Positions 1 to 8,881 of a stretch of DNA of 64,000 nt are shown here, in pieces. Position 1 is the stretch's first letter, and every line of letters begins with the position of its first letter. Position numbers and translations under genes: made by a program. A model generated the notes under the pieces. That model searched no databases. It was not told where the DNA came from and saw nothing but the letters and a program-made list of their open reading frames with translations. The stretch comes from Ruegeria sp. R13_0 (lineage in GTDB: Bacteria; Pseudomonadota; Alphaproteobacteria; Rhodobacterales; Rhodobacteraceae): positions 216,332 through 280,331 of the forward strand of contig NZ_JAGHRB010000006.1 of assembly GCF_017743995.1 (NCBI RefSeq), read 5' to 3'.

Positions 1-1
1 G

Positions 2-244
2 CCAGACGAATGGATGGAGAACCCCGACCTGTTCCTGTTCCGCGACTACGAGACCAAGAAGGCGATGATCGAGGACCTTCGCCAGCCGATCACGGTTGAG
101 ATGGTGATGCAGGAGATCAACCGCTACGCCGACAGCGAATTCCGCTATGCCGACAAGAGCGATGAGGTCGCCATCGAAAACGCCGTCCGCGAGATGGGCC
201 GTATGGAGGAGGCCAAGCGGCGGTATCTGGAGGGGAAGGGATAA
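2..244 (+). CDS. C-terminal fragment of an unrecognised protein, cut by the window start
   Basis: The reading frame is open from the first complete codon, so the gene begins before the window; the ATG at 14 is probably internal. The visible 80 residues are hydrophilic and helix-rich. They end in a charged tail (EFRYADKSDEVAIENAVREM, then GRMEEAKRRYLEGKG). I do not recognise the family. The tail is repeated, diverged, in a second short frame about 0.45 kb downstream next to an Mrr endonuclease gene. The stop codon overlaps the start of the next membrane protein gene, so the two are probably co-transcribed. No function is assigned. Confidence 0.6.
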   Translation, partial: PDEWMENPDLFLFRDYETKKAMIEDLRQPITVEMVMQEINRYADSEFRYADKSDEVAIENAVREMGRMEEAKRRYLEGKG

Positions 245-534
245 TGCTCGTCTACGCGATTTCCGGTTTTGCGCTTGTACTGGGCCTGATCCTGCCTCTG
301 CGCTGGGGCGTGATCGGATTTCTGGGCGCTGTGGCGGTGCTGTTCCTGACCCAGTTCGGTGTCAACGCGGGCAGCGGGTTCGAGGGCACCTCATGGGAAG
401 AGTCCCTGATCCTGTTTGAGGGCAGCGTGGTGTCTTACCTCGGGTTCAACTTGCAGATTACAGGGCGGGCGTTTGCATTGCCATTGTTGGTGTTGGCGGT
501 TGTGGTTGTTGGTCGGTTCAAGAGGGCGGGATGA
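244..534 (+). CDS. small hydrophobic membrane protein
   Basis: The 96-residue product is mostly hydrophobic. Segments suitable for membrane helices lie near residues 3-22 and 24-40, and another near 75-92 runs into a short basic end (GRFKRAG). I do not recognise a family. The start overlaps the stop of the preceding gene by one base (TAATG), and the stop overlaps the ATG of the duplicated-tail frame (ATGA). Both overlaps suggest translational coupling in one operon. A second frame over the same bases is a shadow. Confidence 0.6.
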   Translation: MLVYAISGFALVLGLILPLRWGVIGFLGAVAVLFLTQFGVNAGSGFEGTSWEESLILFEGSVVSYLGFNLQITGRAFALPLLVLAVVVVGRFKRAG

Positions 535-686
535 GACAAGTGGCAGGCAAGATGAAAACCCAACTCGACGGTGAGTTCCGCATAGCCAACAAGAGCGACG
601 AGTTCGCCATCGAGAACGCCGTCGGTGAGATGGGCCGGATAGAAGAGGCCAAGCGGCGGTTTGTTGAAGGAAAGAACATTGAATAG
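531..686 (+). pseudogene. diverged second copy of the upstream gene's C-terminal tail
   Basis: This 51-codon frame starts at an ATG that overlaps the preceding stop. From residue 14 it reads GEFRIANKSDEFAIENAVGE, then MGRIEEAKRRFVEGKN, which matches the end of the gene at the window start almost residue for residue. The DNA is also clearly similar (about 132-240 against 579-676). The first 13 residues have no match in the first gene. It looks like a remnant carried in with the neighbouring mrr gene, or left by recombination between two versions of the locus, rather than a working gene. A genuine 51-residue protein cannot be excluded. Confidence 0.5.
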
Positions 687-693
687 AAGATTT

Positions 694-1599
694 GTGATTG
701 AAGCAGAAGGCTACCCGGAGATGCCGGGCATGATGCTGGCAACTGTAGAGGCTATGAAGCAGGTGGGGGGTTCAGCAAGTATTTACGAACTGGACGAGAA
801 GGTTGCGGAAATCGAAGGCGTCTCTGAGGAAGAACAGTCTTACATGATGACCGGAACCAATCAGGGTCAACCACGATTGAACTACTATCTCGCTTGGGCT
901 CGAACTTTTTTGAAGAAGGGCGGAGCCCTCGAGAATTCCGCTCGCGGTATTTGGGCGCTAACTGAGTTTGGAAGCACGATTGAGACTATTGGTGATACTC
1001 AACGGATAATCGACCAGGTTAACGAAGAAGAAAAAGCTAGAGCGCGCGAAAGACGGAAAAAGAAACAGCAGAACGGAGACGAGCCCGAGTTGTTTTCATC
1101 GTCTGATCAGAGCGACAAGTCCGAAGAGACACCTGACACAGAGACGTGGAAATCTAGGTTGCTCGCGACATTAAAGCAGATGGACCCTTATGCTTTTGAA
1201 CGTTTGGCACAGCGTTTGCTACGGGAAGCGGGTTTCACCAAAGTCGAAGTCCGAGGGAAGTCCGGTGATGGTGGAATTGATGGTGTTGGTGTACTTCGCG
1301 TGAACCTCGTTTCTTTTCAGGTTTTCTTTCAGTGCAAACGCTACAAAGGAAGTGTCGGGTCGTCAGAAATTCGCGATTTTAGAGGCGCGATGATGGGACG
1401 AGCTGACAAAGGGTTATTCATCACAACTGGCAACTTCACCGCGCAAGCATCGGACGAGGCCACACGAGATGGAGCTACTGCGATTGACCTCATTGATGGA
1501 GATCGCCTGTGTGATTTGCTCAAAGAAAATGATCTTGGTGTGGCGACACAAATGATTGAGGCGGTGACAATAGATGAGAAGTTTTTTGCCAGCGTCTAG
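694..1599 (+). CDS. mrr: Mrr-family restriction endonuclease
   Basis: Mrr-type enzymes cut methylated or foreign DNA. The protein has an N-terminal winged-helix region (LAWARTFLKKGGALENSARG fits the Mrr_N pattern), a charged linker rich in Lys, Glu and Ser, and a C-terminal PD-(D/E)xK domain. Catalytic signatures are GDGGIDGVG and FFQCKRYK, giving the D...QxK triad of Mrr_cat. GTG at 694 is chosen because AGAAG precedes it and the domain then begins at the usual distance; TTG at 661 is possible and would overlap the tail-duplication frame. Visibly lower GC than the flanking genes and the duplicated neighbour point to horizontal acquisition. No methyltransferase partner is visible. Confidence 0.85.
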   Translation: MIEAEGYPEMPGMMLATVEAMKQVGGSASIYELDEKVAEIEGVSEEEQSYMMTGTNQGQPRLNYYLAWARTFLKKGGALENSARGIWALTEFGSTIETIGDTQRIIDQVNEEEKARARERRKKKQQNGDEPELFSSSDQSDKSEETPDTETWKSRLLATLKQMDPYAFERLAQRLLREAGFTKVEVRGKSGDGGIDGVGVLRVNLVSFQVFFQCKRYKGSVGSSEIRDFRGAMMGRADKGLFITTGNFTAQASDEATRDGATAIDLIDGDRLCDLLKENDLGVATQMIEAVTIDEKFFASV

Positions 1600-1629
1600 T
1601 ATCAAACAAAGGGAAGGAAAGTTCGCTTC

Positions 1630-2967
1630 GTGATCCGCCTCATCGAAAAAGGCCTGATGTTCGGCAACCTCGTCCACATCTCCAGCCCGGCTCTGGTGGA
1701 GCGGTATAATCGCGCGTTGCAGCATCTGGCGGGCAGAACCACGGAGCTGACTGATTTCCATGTCGATATCTCGGGCTATTCGCCGGAGGTGGGGATTGAA
1801 CTGGACGACCCGCTCTACCTCAACCCCAATGGCGTCAACCGGCAGTTCATCCTGCTGACGACCGAGCAGAAACGCGCGCCTCTGCTGAACGTCAAATTCT
1901 CGACCTCACGTGATATTCTGTGCGAGTTTATCGAGATGAACGAGGCACAGCTGTTTGCCCTGACCGCCACAGATGCGGTGGCCGGAGAGTTGGTGAACTC
2001 GGTCTTCAAACTCACCACGCCCAATGATCTGCTGAACCTGCGCAAGATCGAGATTGAGGCCGACACTGCAGGCGGCACCCTGCGCAAGGCCGAGCAACTG
2101 GCGGGCATGGTCGAGCAGTTCAAAACCGAGGAGGATGCGTGGTTCGATGATGTGCTGATCGCCCGGATGATCGAAACGGCGAAAGAAACCGGCGACGTCA
2201 CTCGCAACCCGGTCCACCTCCGCCACACGGCATTTGAGCAGCGCAACTTCTGGACGGCGCATTTCGGCGGGCTGTACCTGTTCCCGGACATGGATCACCC
2301 GGCGGCGATTTGCATGGGCGAAAAGCCCGACGATCTGAAAATCAAAAATACCTTTTATCCGTCCCAAAGGAACCAGATTGCCAAATTCCTCGACTACAAC
2401 GATCTAGTCGAACCCATCGTGAAGGCGCGCGGCGTGGATGCCGCAGCGATCCTTCAGCAAAAGATGGATTTTCTGACCGTTGCCGCCGCCGCAGATGCTG
2501 ATGTTGATCTGATGGGGCTGGATCGCCGCGATATGAGGCGTTTGGCGCGAAACCACTCGGATCGCTTGCCCGAGGCATATCACGGTCTCGCCCAACTCTT
2601 GCGCTGGGCGACGGATGGGGGGCCTTGGCCGCGGATCACCTCGGACCATCCGGCGTATTTCTACACGTTGCGCGCCGCGGATACGCCGTACCGCGATTTG
2701 GTGAATATGTTGCTGTCCGAACTGGCTCCGCTGGACCCCCGCCAGATGTTCATCTGTCACAAAGAGCTGTTCTACAAAACCTATGCCACGTGGCCCGAGG
2801 CCAAAAAGGCCTATGTTGCCGAGTTTCTGGCCCGCGAGTATCAAGTGGATAAATCCGGTGCCCGTGCGGCTCTGTTCGGTCATGAACCGGACATGAGCGG
2901 AGAAGATCGTGTCAGCGATACAATCATCGCGCGGGTCGGCCCCTGGGGCGCAGTCGGGAGGAGTTGA
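1630..2967 (+). CDS. DUF6638-like conserved protein
   Basis: This soluble 445-residue protein begins IRLIEKGLMFGNLVHISSPA and continues with a PNGVNRQFILLTTEQKRAPL stretch. From memory this matches the roseobacter family annotated DUF6638, whose function is unknown. No signal peptide, membrane segment or known catalytic motif stands out. The start is GTG, soon after the mrr stop. It is followed at once by a small membrane protein and a DUF1523 membrane protein, all on the same strand, which suggests a three-gene unit. Its GC matches the rest of the chromosome rather than the mrr insert. Confidence 0.7.
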   Translation: MIRLIEKGLMFGNLVHISSPALVERYNRALQHLAGRTTELTDFHVDISGYSPEVGIELDDPLYLNPNGVNRQFILLTTEQKRAPLLNVKFSTSRDILCEFIEMNEAQLFALTATDAVAGELVNSVFKLTTPNDLLNLRKIEIEADTAGGTLRKAEQLAGMVEQFKTEEDAWFDDVLIARMIETAKETGDVTRNPVHLRHTAFEQRNFWTAHFGGLYLFPDMDHPAAICMGEKPDDLKIKNTFYPSQRNQIAKFLDYNDLVEPIVKARGVDAAAILQQKMDFLTVAAAADADVDLMGLDRRDMRRLARNHSDRLPEAYHGLAQLLRWATDGGPWPRITSDHPAYFYTLRAADTPYRDLVNMLLSELAPLDPRQMFICHKELFYKTYATWPEAKKAYVAEFLAREYQVDKSGARAALFGHEPDMSGEDRVSDTIIARVGPWGAVGRS

Positions 2968-2968
2968 T

Positions 2969-3235
2969 ATGTTCGGAGCGATGCGCCTGTTTCTGGTCCT
3001 GCTGGTTCTGCAGACAATTACCTATTTCGCGCTGTCGCTTTATTCGCGCGGCGTCCGCCGTCGCAAGCTTGAGACGTGGTGGGACGAGAAGGGCAAACAG
3101 GGAAATAAAGAGGCCTTTGTGGAACGCGGGCTGCACGTCTATGACAATTCGTTCCGGCGCAAACTGATCCTGGCGGTGTATATTGTCCCTTGGGTGGCAA
3201 TCGGCGCATTGATCTACATCGTGAATTATATGTGA
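2969..3235 (+). CDS. small membrane protein of two helices
   Basis: The 88-residue product has two hydrophobic segments, near residues 5-24 and 66-86, separated by a basic and acidic loop (RGVRRRKLETWWDEKGKQGN). The ATG follows a strong GGGAGGAG site at 2956-2963. The longer frame starting at 2909 would add 20 residues and overlap the upstream gene, so the shorter start is preferred. It lies 10 bases before a DUF1523 gene. The family is not recognised. Confidence 0.7.
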   Translation: MFGAMRLFLVLLVLQTITYFALSLYSRGVRRRKLETWWDEKGKQGNKEAFVERGLHVYDNSFRRKLILAVYIVPWVAIGALIYIVNYM

Positions 3236-3245
3236 GGGTTACAGC

Positions 3246-3890
3246 ATGGCCTATGTGAAATGGGCATTCATTATCATCTTCTGGGGCACTGTCGCTGTGA
3301 TCCTGCAATATTCGCTGCCGCAGCATGATGTTGTGCGCATCGTCAACACCTATGAAGAGCGACAAGACCTGAACGACTGGACACGTATTTTCTGGTCCGA
3401 ACCCGAAGATCAGTCCGCCAGCCTGTCGAACCGCGACGTGCAGTTTATCCAGGCCGTCCGTGCTAACGGGAAGCCCATCGTCTATCGGAACGAGGATACC
3501 GGCTGGGGCTGGCCGTTCTATTTCAAGTTCGACACCGCCAATCTGTACACCGAGGCCAATGACGCGATCTCGGACAAGAACAACCCCGACTGGGTTGTTG
3601 TAACACATTATGGCTGGCGCAATGAGTTCATGTCGATCTTCCCTAACGCCGTCTTTATCAAACCGGTCGAGGGGCCGGACGTGCAGATTATCCCGTGGTT
3701 CAACATTGTTTTCCTTACGGTCTTTGCTGCCATTGTCTGGGCGCTTTGGGTACGCTGGCGCCGGTTCCGTCAGGCGCGGATCGACCCGATGCTCGAGTCG
3801 ATGGAAGATGGGATCTATGCGGCAGGCGACGCCATCGATGAACGACGCAGTCGATTCCGCCGTTGGCTGGACAGCTGGAAATCAAAATAG
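3246..3890 (+). CDS. DUF1523 family membrane protein
   Basis: The 214-residue protein has an N-terminal hydrophobic segment (residues 4-22) and a central extracytoplasmic domain with RNEDTGWGWPFYFKFDTANL. A second transmembrane segment near residues 150-170 (FNIVFLTVFAAIVWALWVRW) leads to a basic cytoplasmic tail. The WGWPFYFKFD block is typical of DUF1523 proteins of Rhodobacteraceae, whose role is unknown. It ends 25 bases before the convergent flgI stop, so this gene marks the edge of the flagellar cluster. Confidence 0.8.
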   Translation: MAYVKWAFIIIFWGTVAVILQYSLPQHDVVRIVNTYEERQDLNDWTRIFWSEPEDQSASLSNRDVQFIQAVRANGKPIVYRNEDTGWGWPFYFKFDTANLYTEANDAISDKNNPDWVVVTHYGWRNEFMSIFPNAVFIKPVEGPDVQIIPWFNIVFLTVFAAIVWALWVRWRRFRQARIDPMLESMEDGIYAAGDAIDERRSRFRRWLDSWKSK

Positions 3891-3914
3891 GGGCCCGGCC
3901 CGTGAAGGGGGCCT

Positions 3915-5009
3915 CTATCGTACGATGAATTCGGCATGCAGGGCGCCCGCGGCTTTGATCGTTTTCAAAATGTCGATCATGTCGCGCGGCGAAACCCCCA
4001 GGGCGTTCAGCCCGGCCACGACCTCTGACAGGGTGGTGGCTTCGGGGATCTCGGCCAGGCCGGTGCCTTCTTCCTCTTCGATGCCGGCGAAGGTTCTGGG
4101 GACCACGACGGTCTCTCCGTCAGCAAAGGGGTTGGGTTGAACCGCGATCGGAGCCTCCTCTACCGTCAGGGTCAGGTTGCCTTGGGAAACCGCGACCCGA
4201 GAAATCCGAACTTCTTGCCCCATGACAATCGTGCCCGAGCGCTGATCCACCACAACGCGGGCCTTGGTTTCAGGCTCAACCAGGATGTTTTCGATCCGAC
4301 CGATAGCGTGCGCTGTTGACACGGACTGAGTGGCCGCGATGTTCAGCTCAACAGTTCCGGAATCGCGCATGATGGCCACGGCGCGGTTGAATTCGCGGTT
4401 GATGGCCGTTTCGATCCGGCCCGCTGTCGTAAAATCAGGCTCACGCAGGGCCAACCGCATTTGGGTCAGGGTGGACAAGTCAAAGTCGATCTCGCGCTCG
4501 ACCCGCGCGCCGGATGGGATCACGCCCGAGGTGGGAACGCCCCGAACGACGGTCGCGGCTTCACCTTCAGCCGATGCACCACCCGCCAGCACTGTGCCTT
4601 GGGCAACAGCGTAGATTTGCCCGTCCGCTGCGTTCAGAGGGGTCATGATCAACGTGCCGCCCAACAGGCTGCTCGAATCCCCGATGGCCGAGACAGTGAC
4701 GTCGATTTGCCCTCCGACCCGCGAAAACGGGGGGAGGCTGGCCGTCACAAGGACGGCGGCGACATTCTTGGGGCGAAAATCTTCACCATTCACATTCACG
4801 CCCAACCGTTCGAGGATGTTGGACATGATCTCTTCGGTGAAGGGGGAATTCCGCAACCCGTCGCCGGTTCCATTCAGGCCTACGACAAGGCCGTAGCCGA
4901 CCAGGTCGTTGCCGCGCACCCCGTCGAAATCAACCAGATCTTTCAGACGGATTGCGCCGGCGAAAGCAAGGCTGGGCATCAGAGCCAGAAGAAAAACAAG
5001 AACCCTCAT
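3915..5009 (-). CDS. flgI: flagellar P-ring protein FlgI
   Basis: FlgI forms the ring around the flagellar rod in the peptidoglycan layer. The 364-residue length is normal. Residues 1-17 are a Sec signal peptide ending LAFA, after which the mature protein begins GAIRLKDLVDFDGVRGNDLV, the family's hallmark start. Further hallmarks are GYGLVVGLNGTGDG and NVAAVLVTASLPPF. The ATG overlaps the flgL stop by four bases, and the gene is last in the flgE-flgK-flgL-flgI unit. It is therefore probably transcribed from the CtrA-type promoter ahead of flgE. Confidence 0.96.
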   Translation of the reverse strand: MRVLVFLLALMPSLAFAGAIRLKDLVDFDGVRGNDLVGYGLVVGLNGTGDGLRNSPFTEEIMSNILERLGVNVNGEDFRPKNVAAVLVTASLPPFSRVGGQIDVTVSAIGDSSSLLGGTLIMTPLNAADGQIYAVAQGTVLAGGASAEGEAATVVRGVPTSGVIPSGARVEREIDFDLSTLTQMRLALREPDFTTAGRIETAINREFNRAVAIMRDSGTVELNIAATQSVSTAHAIGRIENILVEPETKARVVVDQRSGTIVMGQEVRISRVAVSQGNLTLTVEEAPIAVQPNPFADGETVVVPRTFAGIEEEEGTGLAEIPEATTLSEVVAGLNALGVSPRDMIDILKTIKAAGALHAEFIVR

Positions 5010-6019
5010 CTCAGGAAGTTCACCAGTGATAGGTTCGCATTGCGAACGGTGACGGAATAGAGGCTTTCCAATTGGAACTGCACGGCCTGAAGCTTAGTGG
5101 CCGTTTCATAGGGATCGGCCTCGATCAAGGCATTGCGGGTGTATTCCAGGCTGGTGCGCGCGGCGGCATTGCGGCTTGTCGCCTGTTCGACGCGCGCTTC
5201 GGCTGCACCGACCTCGGCCCGCAAAATGACCGTGTCATCCTGCGCATTTGCCAGGGCAACGCCCAACTGCTTGAACAACCCGGTGCGCTGATCGTTCGGC
5301 ACCGCCAAGGCATCGTCGGCAACCAGCGCGGCGATAGCAACATCCCTGAGCGCCGCCTTCAGCGCAGGGTCCGTCGCCGTGATATCGAGAGTAACGCGTT
5401 CATTTTCGGCAATCTGCATCGATGGCAGCGCGGCGTTCGACCCTTGGTAGATGACCGCGTCAAAACCTGCGGGGTCATTGAACCAAGCCTCGGCTGCGTT
5501 GCGAATGTCGGTCACAGTCACCAAGCCCGTCAACTCAGCCTCAAGCGCGGTCAGCAAGGTCTCGGCCGAAGGCAGCGGCGAGACATCCGTCGCAGTGCCG
5601 GAAAACAGGCTGCGGCCGCCAATCCGGGTGTTCAGCGCGGACATCATCGTATCAAGCTCGTTCCGGGCCTGGACCGAGGCCTGTTCATGCGTCACAGCGT
5701 GGTTTGCTGTGCCAAAGGCCAGCAACGTCGCCGTCATCTCGCCAGTCGAGTCACTGAACACGCCAAGGCTTTGCTGCATCGCGTCCGAGAACAGCTTGGC
5801 CTCGGACGTGGCGATGCCAAACGCATCCAAACGCGTCAGGCTGCGGTCCAGATCGAGGAGGTGCGAATAGTCCCCGCCCAGATGGCCTGAGACGTCCTGC
5901 ACCGTGCCGGTCGACATTTCATACGAAAGCGTTTCAATCTGTTGCTTGATCTGGGTGGACCGGGTCTGCAAGGTCAGACCTCGGGCAAGATCGCCTATGG
6001 ATGTCAGCGTCATGTTCAT
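5006..6019 (-). CDS. flgL: flagellar hook-filament junction protein FlgL
   Basis: FlgL (HAP3) joins the hook to the filament. The protein resembles flagellin at both ends: an N-terminal helical region with QTRSTQIKQQIETLSYEMST and a C-terminal region ending in YSVTVRNANLSLVNFLR. Its 337 residues fit the family. Translation is coupled to flgK (four-base overlap at its start) and to flgI (four-base overlap at its end). The middle domain is variable, as expected for a surface-exposed junction protein. Confidence 0.9.
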   Translation of the reverse strand: MNMTLTSIGDLARGLTLQTRSTQIKQQIETLSYEMSTGTVQDVSGHLGGDYSHLLDLDRSLTRLDAFGIATSEAKLFSDAMQQSLGVFSDSTGEMTATLLAFGTANHAVTHEQASVQARNELDTMMSALNTRIGGRSLFSGTATDVSPLPSAETLLTALEAELTGLVTVTDIRNAAEAWFNDPAGFDAVIYQGSNAALPSMQIAENERVTLDITATDPALKAALRDVAIAALVADDALAVPNDQRTGLFKQLGVALANAQDDTVILRAEVGAAEARVEQATSRNAAARTSLEYTRNALIEADPYETATKLQAVQFQLESLYSVTVRNANLSLVNFLR

Positions 6020-7467
6020 AGCCTCAATAGGGTGTCCATCAGCTCATCCACGACCGAGATGAGACGCGCGTTGGCCGCATAGGCCTGTTCGATTTGCATC
6101 AGCTGTTGCAGTTCCTGATCGGTATCAACACCCTGCTCCGCCTCTAGCTGCTGCATCTGCTTCTGGGCGCCGGTTGCGAATGTTTTGCGTTGTTCGGCAA
6201 CATGGGCATCTGCGCCGACGCGCGACATCATCGCTTCGGCGATCTCAGAGGCGCGCATGTTTCCGGTGCCAAAGATCGCCCCGGCGACTGGGCGGGCTTC
6301 GACCAGAACGGTGCTGAAGGCCTGCAGCTGAGTCGAATCTCCTGGGTCGTTCGGGGCAGCAGCGCCGAGACCTGCACGCAGCCTCCAGCTGTCGCCACCG
6401 GTATCCGGGTTTACGACCGCGTTGAGGCTGATGCGAGAGGCAATCCCGGTCAGCATCGTCAGATTCAGACGGTTTCCGCCATCAGTAAACAAGCCCGGAT
6501 CAGTGGCCAATGCGGTCGGATCCAACCCGGGTGTTTCAAACCGCTCGACTAAATCGCGCGCAACCGTGTCGAGTTGGGTTTGCACCTCGGGTGCAAGCCG
6601 GTCGCGGATTTCAAATTGGGCCGCCAGCGCCCCGCCGCGGATCTGTGCGGTATCACCGCTGGTCCGGACCGGGTTTCTGTTCATCTCCAGCCCCGACAGC
6701 AGGCCGTTGCCAATTGTCATATGGGGCTGGGTGTCGCCTGTGGTGGTAAAGGAAAACTCAGCTGCTTTGCCCTCAAGCAGGATCAGCCCGCCATCGGAGT
6801 AGAGAGAAACACGGTCATTGTCGCGCGGGACGACGTTGACCGGAATCACTTCATTGACCTGGTCGATCAGAACCTGCCGCTGATCCAGAAAGGCATTGAT
6901 GTCACCGCCCGAGTTTCGGATCGCAGGGATTCTGGCGTTCAGATCCTCGATATCCTTGAGGGTCTGGTTCAGGCTGGCGATCTGCGAGCCGATCGTCCGG
7001 TCTGCGTCCGAACGCAACTGCCGCAATCCTTCGGATGCCCGATTCAGATTGGCGGCCAGGTCGCTGCCACTGCGGGCCACTTGATCCAAACGCTCGACCG
7101 AGTCAGGCAGGCTGGCGGCTGTGATCAGGCTGCTTTCGAACTCGGCCAGACGATTGGAGAGAGATGCCGTGTCCTCCGGCGTGCCCACGACCCTTTCCAG
7201 TTGAGTGTGAAAGTCGGCCACAGCGGATTGGTGCGACAGATCGGCGTCGGTGGCGCGGCGATTGGCCGTCAGAACCGGGTCCTGATGCCGAATGATGCCT
7301 GCGGTGCGGACGCCATTGCCTGAAATCAGGCTGGTGGTCAGCTCCAATGAGCGCTTGGCGTAGCCGGGTGTCAGGGCGTTTGCGATGTTTCCGGAAACGA
7401 CCGACGCACCCCGGCTGGTGGCGGTCAGGCCGGTCATGGCGTTGTTCAAAGCTGTCGACAGGTTCAT
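6016..7467 (-). CDS. flgK: flagellar hook-associated protein FlgK
   Basis: FlgK (HAP1) is the first junction protein on the hook. The N-terminus carries the rod/hook motif region (ALNNAMTGLTATSRGASVVS, then GNIANALTPGYAKR). The C-terminus has the matching helical motif ending QAYAANARLISVVDELMDTL. At 483 residues it is within the family range. It starts 27 bases after flgE and overlaps flgL, so these belong to one late-hook operon. Confidence 0.93.
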   Translation of the reverse strand: MNLSTALNNAMTGLTATSRGASVVSGNIANALTPGYAKRSLELTTSLISGNGVRTAGIIRHQDPVLTANRRATDADLSHQSAVADFHTQLERVVGTPEDTASLSNRLAEFESSLITAASLPDSVERLDQVARSGSDLAANLNRASEGLRQLRSDADRTIGSQIASLNQTLKDIEDLNARIPAIRNSGGDINAFLDQRQVLIDQVNEVIPVNVVPRDNDRVSLYSDGGLILLEGKAAEFSFTTTGDTQPHMTIGNGLLSGLEMNRNPVRTSGDTAQIRGGALAAQFEIRDRLAPEVQTQLDTVARDLVERFETPGLDPTALATDPGLFTDGGNRLNLTMLTGIASRISLNAVVNPDTGGDSWRLRAGLGAAAPNDPGDSTQLQAFSTVLVEARPVAGAIFGTGNMRASEIAEAMMSRVGADAHVAEQRKTFATGAQKQMQQLEAEQGVDTDQELQQLMQIEQAYAANARLISVVDELMDTLLRL

Positions 7468-7494
7468 CCGACGGGTCCTTTCCGAGGGTCAAAG

Positions 7495-8790
7495 TCAGCG
7501 TTTGATATTGGTGGTTTCCTGCAGCATCTCATCGACGGTCTGGATCACCTTGGCGCTTGAGGAATAGGCGCGCTGGGTCTTGATCATCGAGGTCAGCTCG
7601 GTCGCGACATCCGTGGTGGATTCCTCGCGCGCGAAGGATACGAGGTCACCCGTTGGGCCCTCGCCCGCATTCCACAGGAAGAACGTGCCGCTCTCACGCG
7701 ACGGTGCGTAGGTTTGGCTATCCAGCGCGGTCAGGCCGTTGGGGTTTGGGACATCTGCCAGAGGGATCTGGAACATGCGACGGCTGACACCGGTGTCGTA
7801 GAAGGCATAGACGTACCCGTTTTCATCGACCTGAACACTGGTCATCGTTCCCACCGCTGACCCGTCGCGCGTGATCGAGACGGGGGCGAAGGTGTCCGAC
7901 AATTGCGTGATCCCGTCTGCATCGCCGATCTCGCCGATATTGATCTCCATAGGGCCGCCTGCGACGTTCACCACCACGCTGCCGGTTGCCGGATCATAAG
8001 CCCCGCCTGTTACCGCAGCGACCGTTGCAAGCGTACCGCCTGCGGTCCGGCTGTCGGTGAAGGTCAGAGTGTATTCGCCGATCACTGCGCCACCCGACGC
8101 CGAATCGCGCATGATCATGGTCCATTCATTGCTGGACCCTGTTGCCGGAACGGTTGGCACCAGCTCGATGTCGACGCTTTCGGATTTGCCCAGGTTGTCG
8201 AAATATTCAACGGACAGGGGCTGCGTATCACCTGGTGCGCCCGCATCTGTGGCAGTGGCGGGCAGGTTCATGCGCAGGTTCATCTGTGTTGTCGGAGCAC
8301 CGGACAGCTGGTTCACACTCAGCTGAATGGGCTCAAGCGCCGCGGGCGTATCCCGCGGCACAGCAGGGATCGAGCCATCCGGGTTCGCGCGCCATCCCAG
8401 AAGCACCAGACCAGATTCGGTGACCAGATAGCCCTGATCATTTGTGCGAAATGATCCGGTGGTGGTCAGCAGCATCTCATTCGAGCCACCCGCAATCTGC
8501 GAGCTTGGCCGCACCGGCAGCATCCCCCGCCCGCGCACGGCCAAATCGGTCGAGTTGTTGGTGGTGACCAGAGAGCCGCGTTGATCAATCAGCCGCTGAC
8601 TTGTGGTGCGCACACCACCAGCGGAATAGCTGCCCCCTTGGCCCGAGGTGACCATGGAATGAAAATCCGTCTCCACCCGCTTGTAGCCGTAGGTCGAGGA
8701 GTTGGCGATGTTGTCTGAAATCGTAGCCAGCCTGTTGGCATTGGCCTTCAACGCCGCCACACCGGCATTCAGCGAAGAGGAAATGGTCAT
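7495..8790 (-). CDS. flgE: flagellar hook protein FlgE
   Basis: FlgE builds the hook. The 431-residue protein starts MTISSSLNAGVAALKANANR and shows the rod/hook signature DNIANSSTYGYKRVETDF. It ends with the conserved C-terminal motif TSMIKTQRAYSSSAKVIQTV. ATG at 8790 is preferred over the longer frame because a GAAGGG site precedes it and the N-terminus then matches the family. It is the first gene of the flgE-K-L-I operon. A CtrA-like box, TTAG-N7-TTAA on this strand, lies about 55 bases upstream. Confidence 0.95.
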   Translation of the reverse strand: MTISSSLNAGVAALKANANRLATISDNIANSSTYGYKRVETDFHSMVTSGQGGSYSAGGVRTTSQRLIDQRGSLVTTNNSTDLAVRGRGMLPVRPSSQIAGGSNEMLLTTTGSFRTNDQGYLVTESGLVLLGWRANPDGSIPAVPRDTPAALEPIQLSVNQLSGAPTTQMNLRMNLPATATDAGAPGDTQPLSVEYFDNLGKSESVDIELVPTVPATGSSNEWTMIMRDSASGGAVIGEYTLTFTDSRTAGGTLATVAAVTGGAYDPATGSVVVNVAGGPMEINIGEIGDADGITQLSDTFAPVSITRDGSAVGTMTSVQVDENGYVYAFYDTGVSRRMFQIPLADVPNPNGLTALDSQTYAPSRESGTFFLWNAGEGPTGDLVSFAREESTTDVATELTSMIKTQRAYSSSAKVIQTVDEMLQETTNIKR

Positions 8791-8844
8791 TGGCACGCCC
8801 TTCTGTTGCGTCAATCGTTGATGCAACAGGTAACGCGCTGGGCC

Positions 8845-8859
8845 TTAACAGCGCGCTAA
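8845..8859 (-). promoter_or_regulatory. CtrA-like box upstream of flgE
   Basis: Read on the minus strand the site is TTAG, seven bases, TTAA: one mismatch from the CtrA consensus TTAA-N7-TTAA. It sits 54 bases before the flgE ATG. It belongs to a longer block shared with the motB promoter: GCATTTTA, two bases, TGTTA, then the second half ending TTAAG, at identical spacing. Binding by CtrA is inferred, not shown. Confidence 0.65.
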
Positions 8860-8881
8860 CAGGTAAAATGCCACCTATCCT

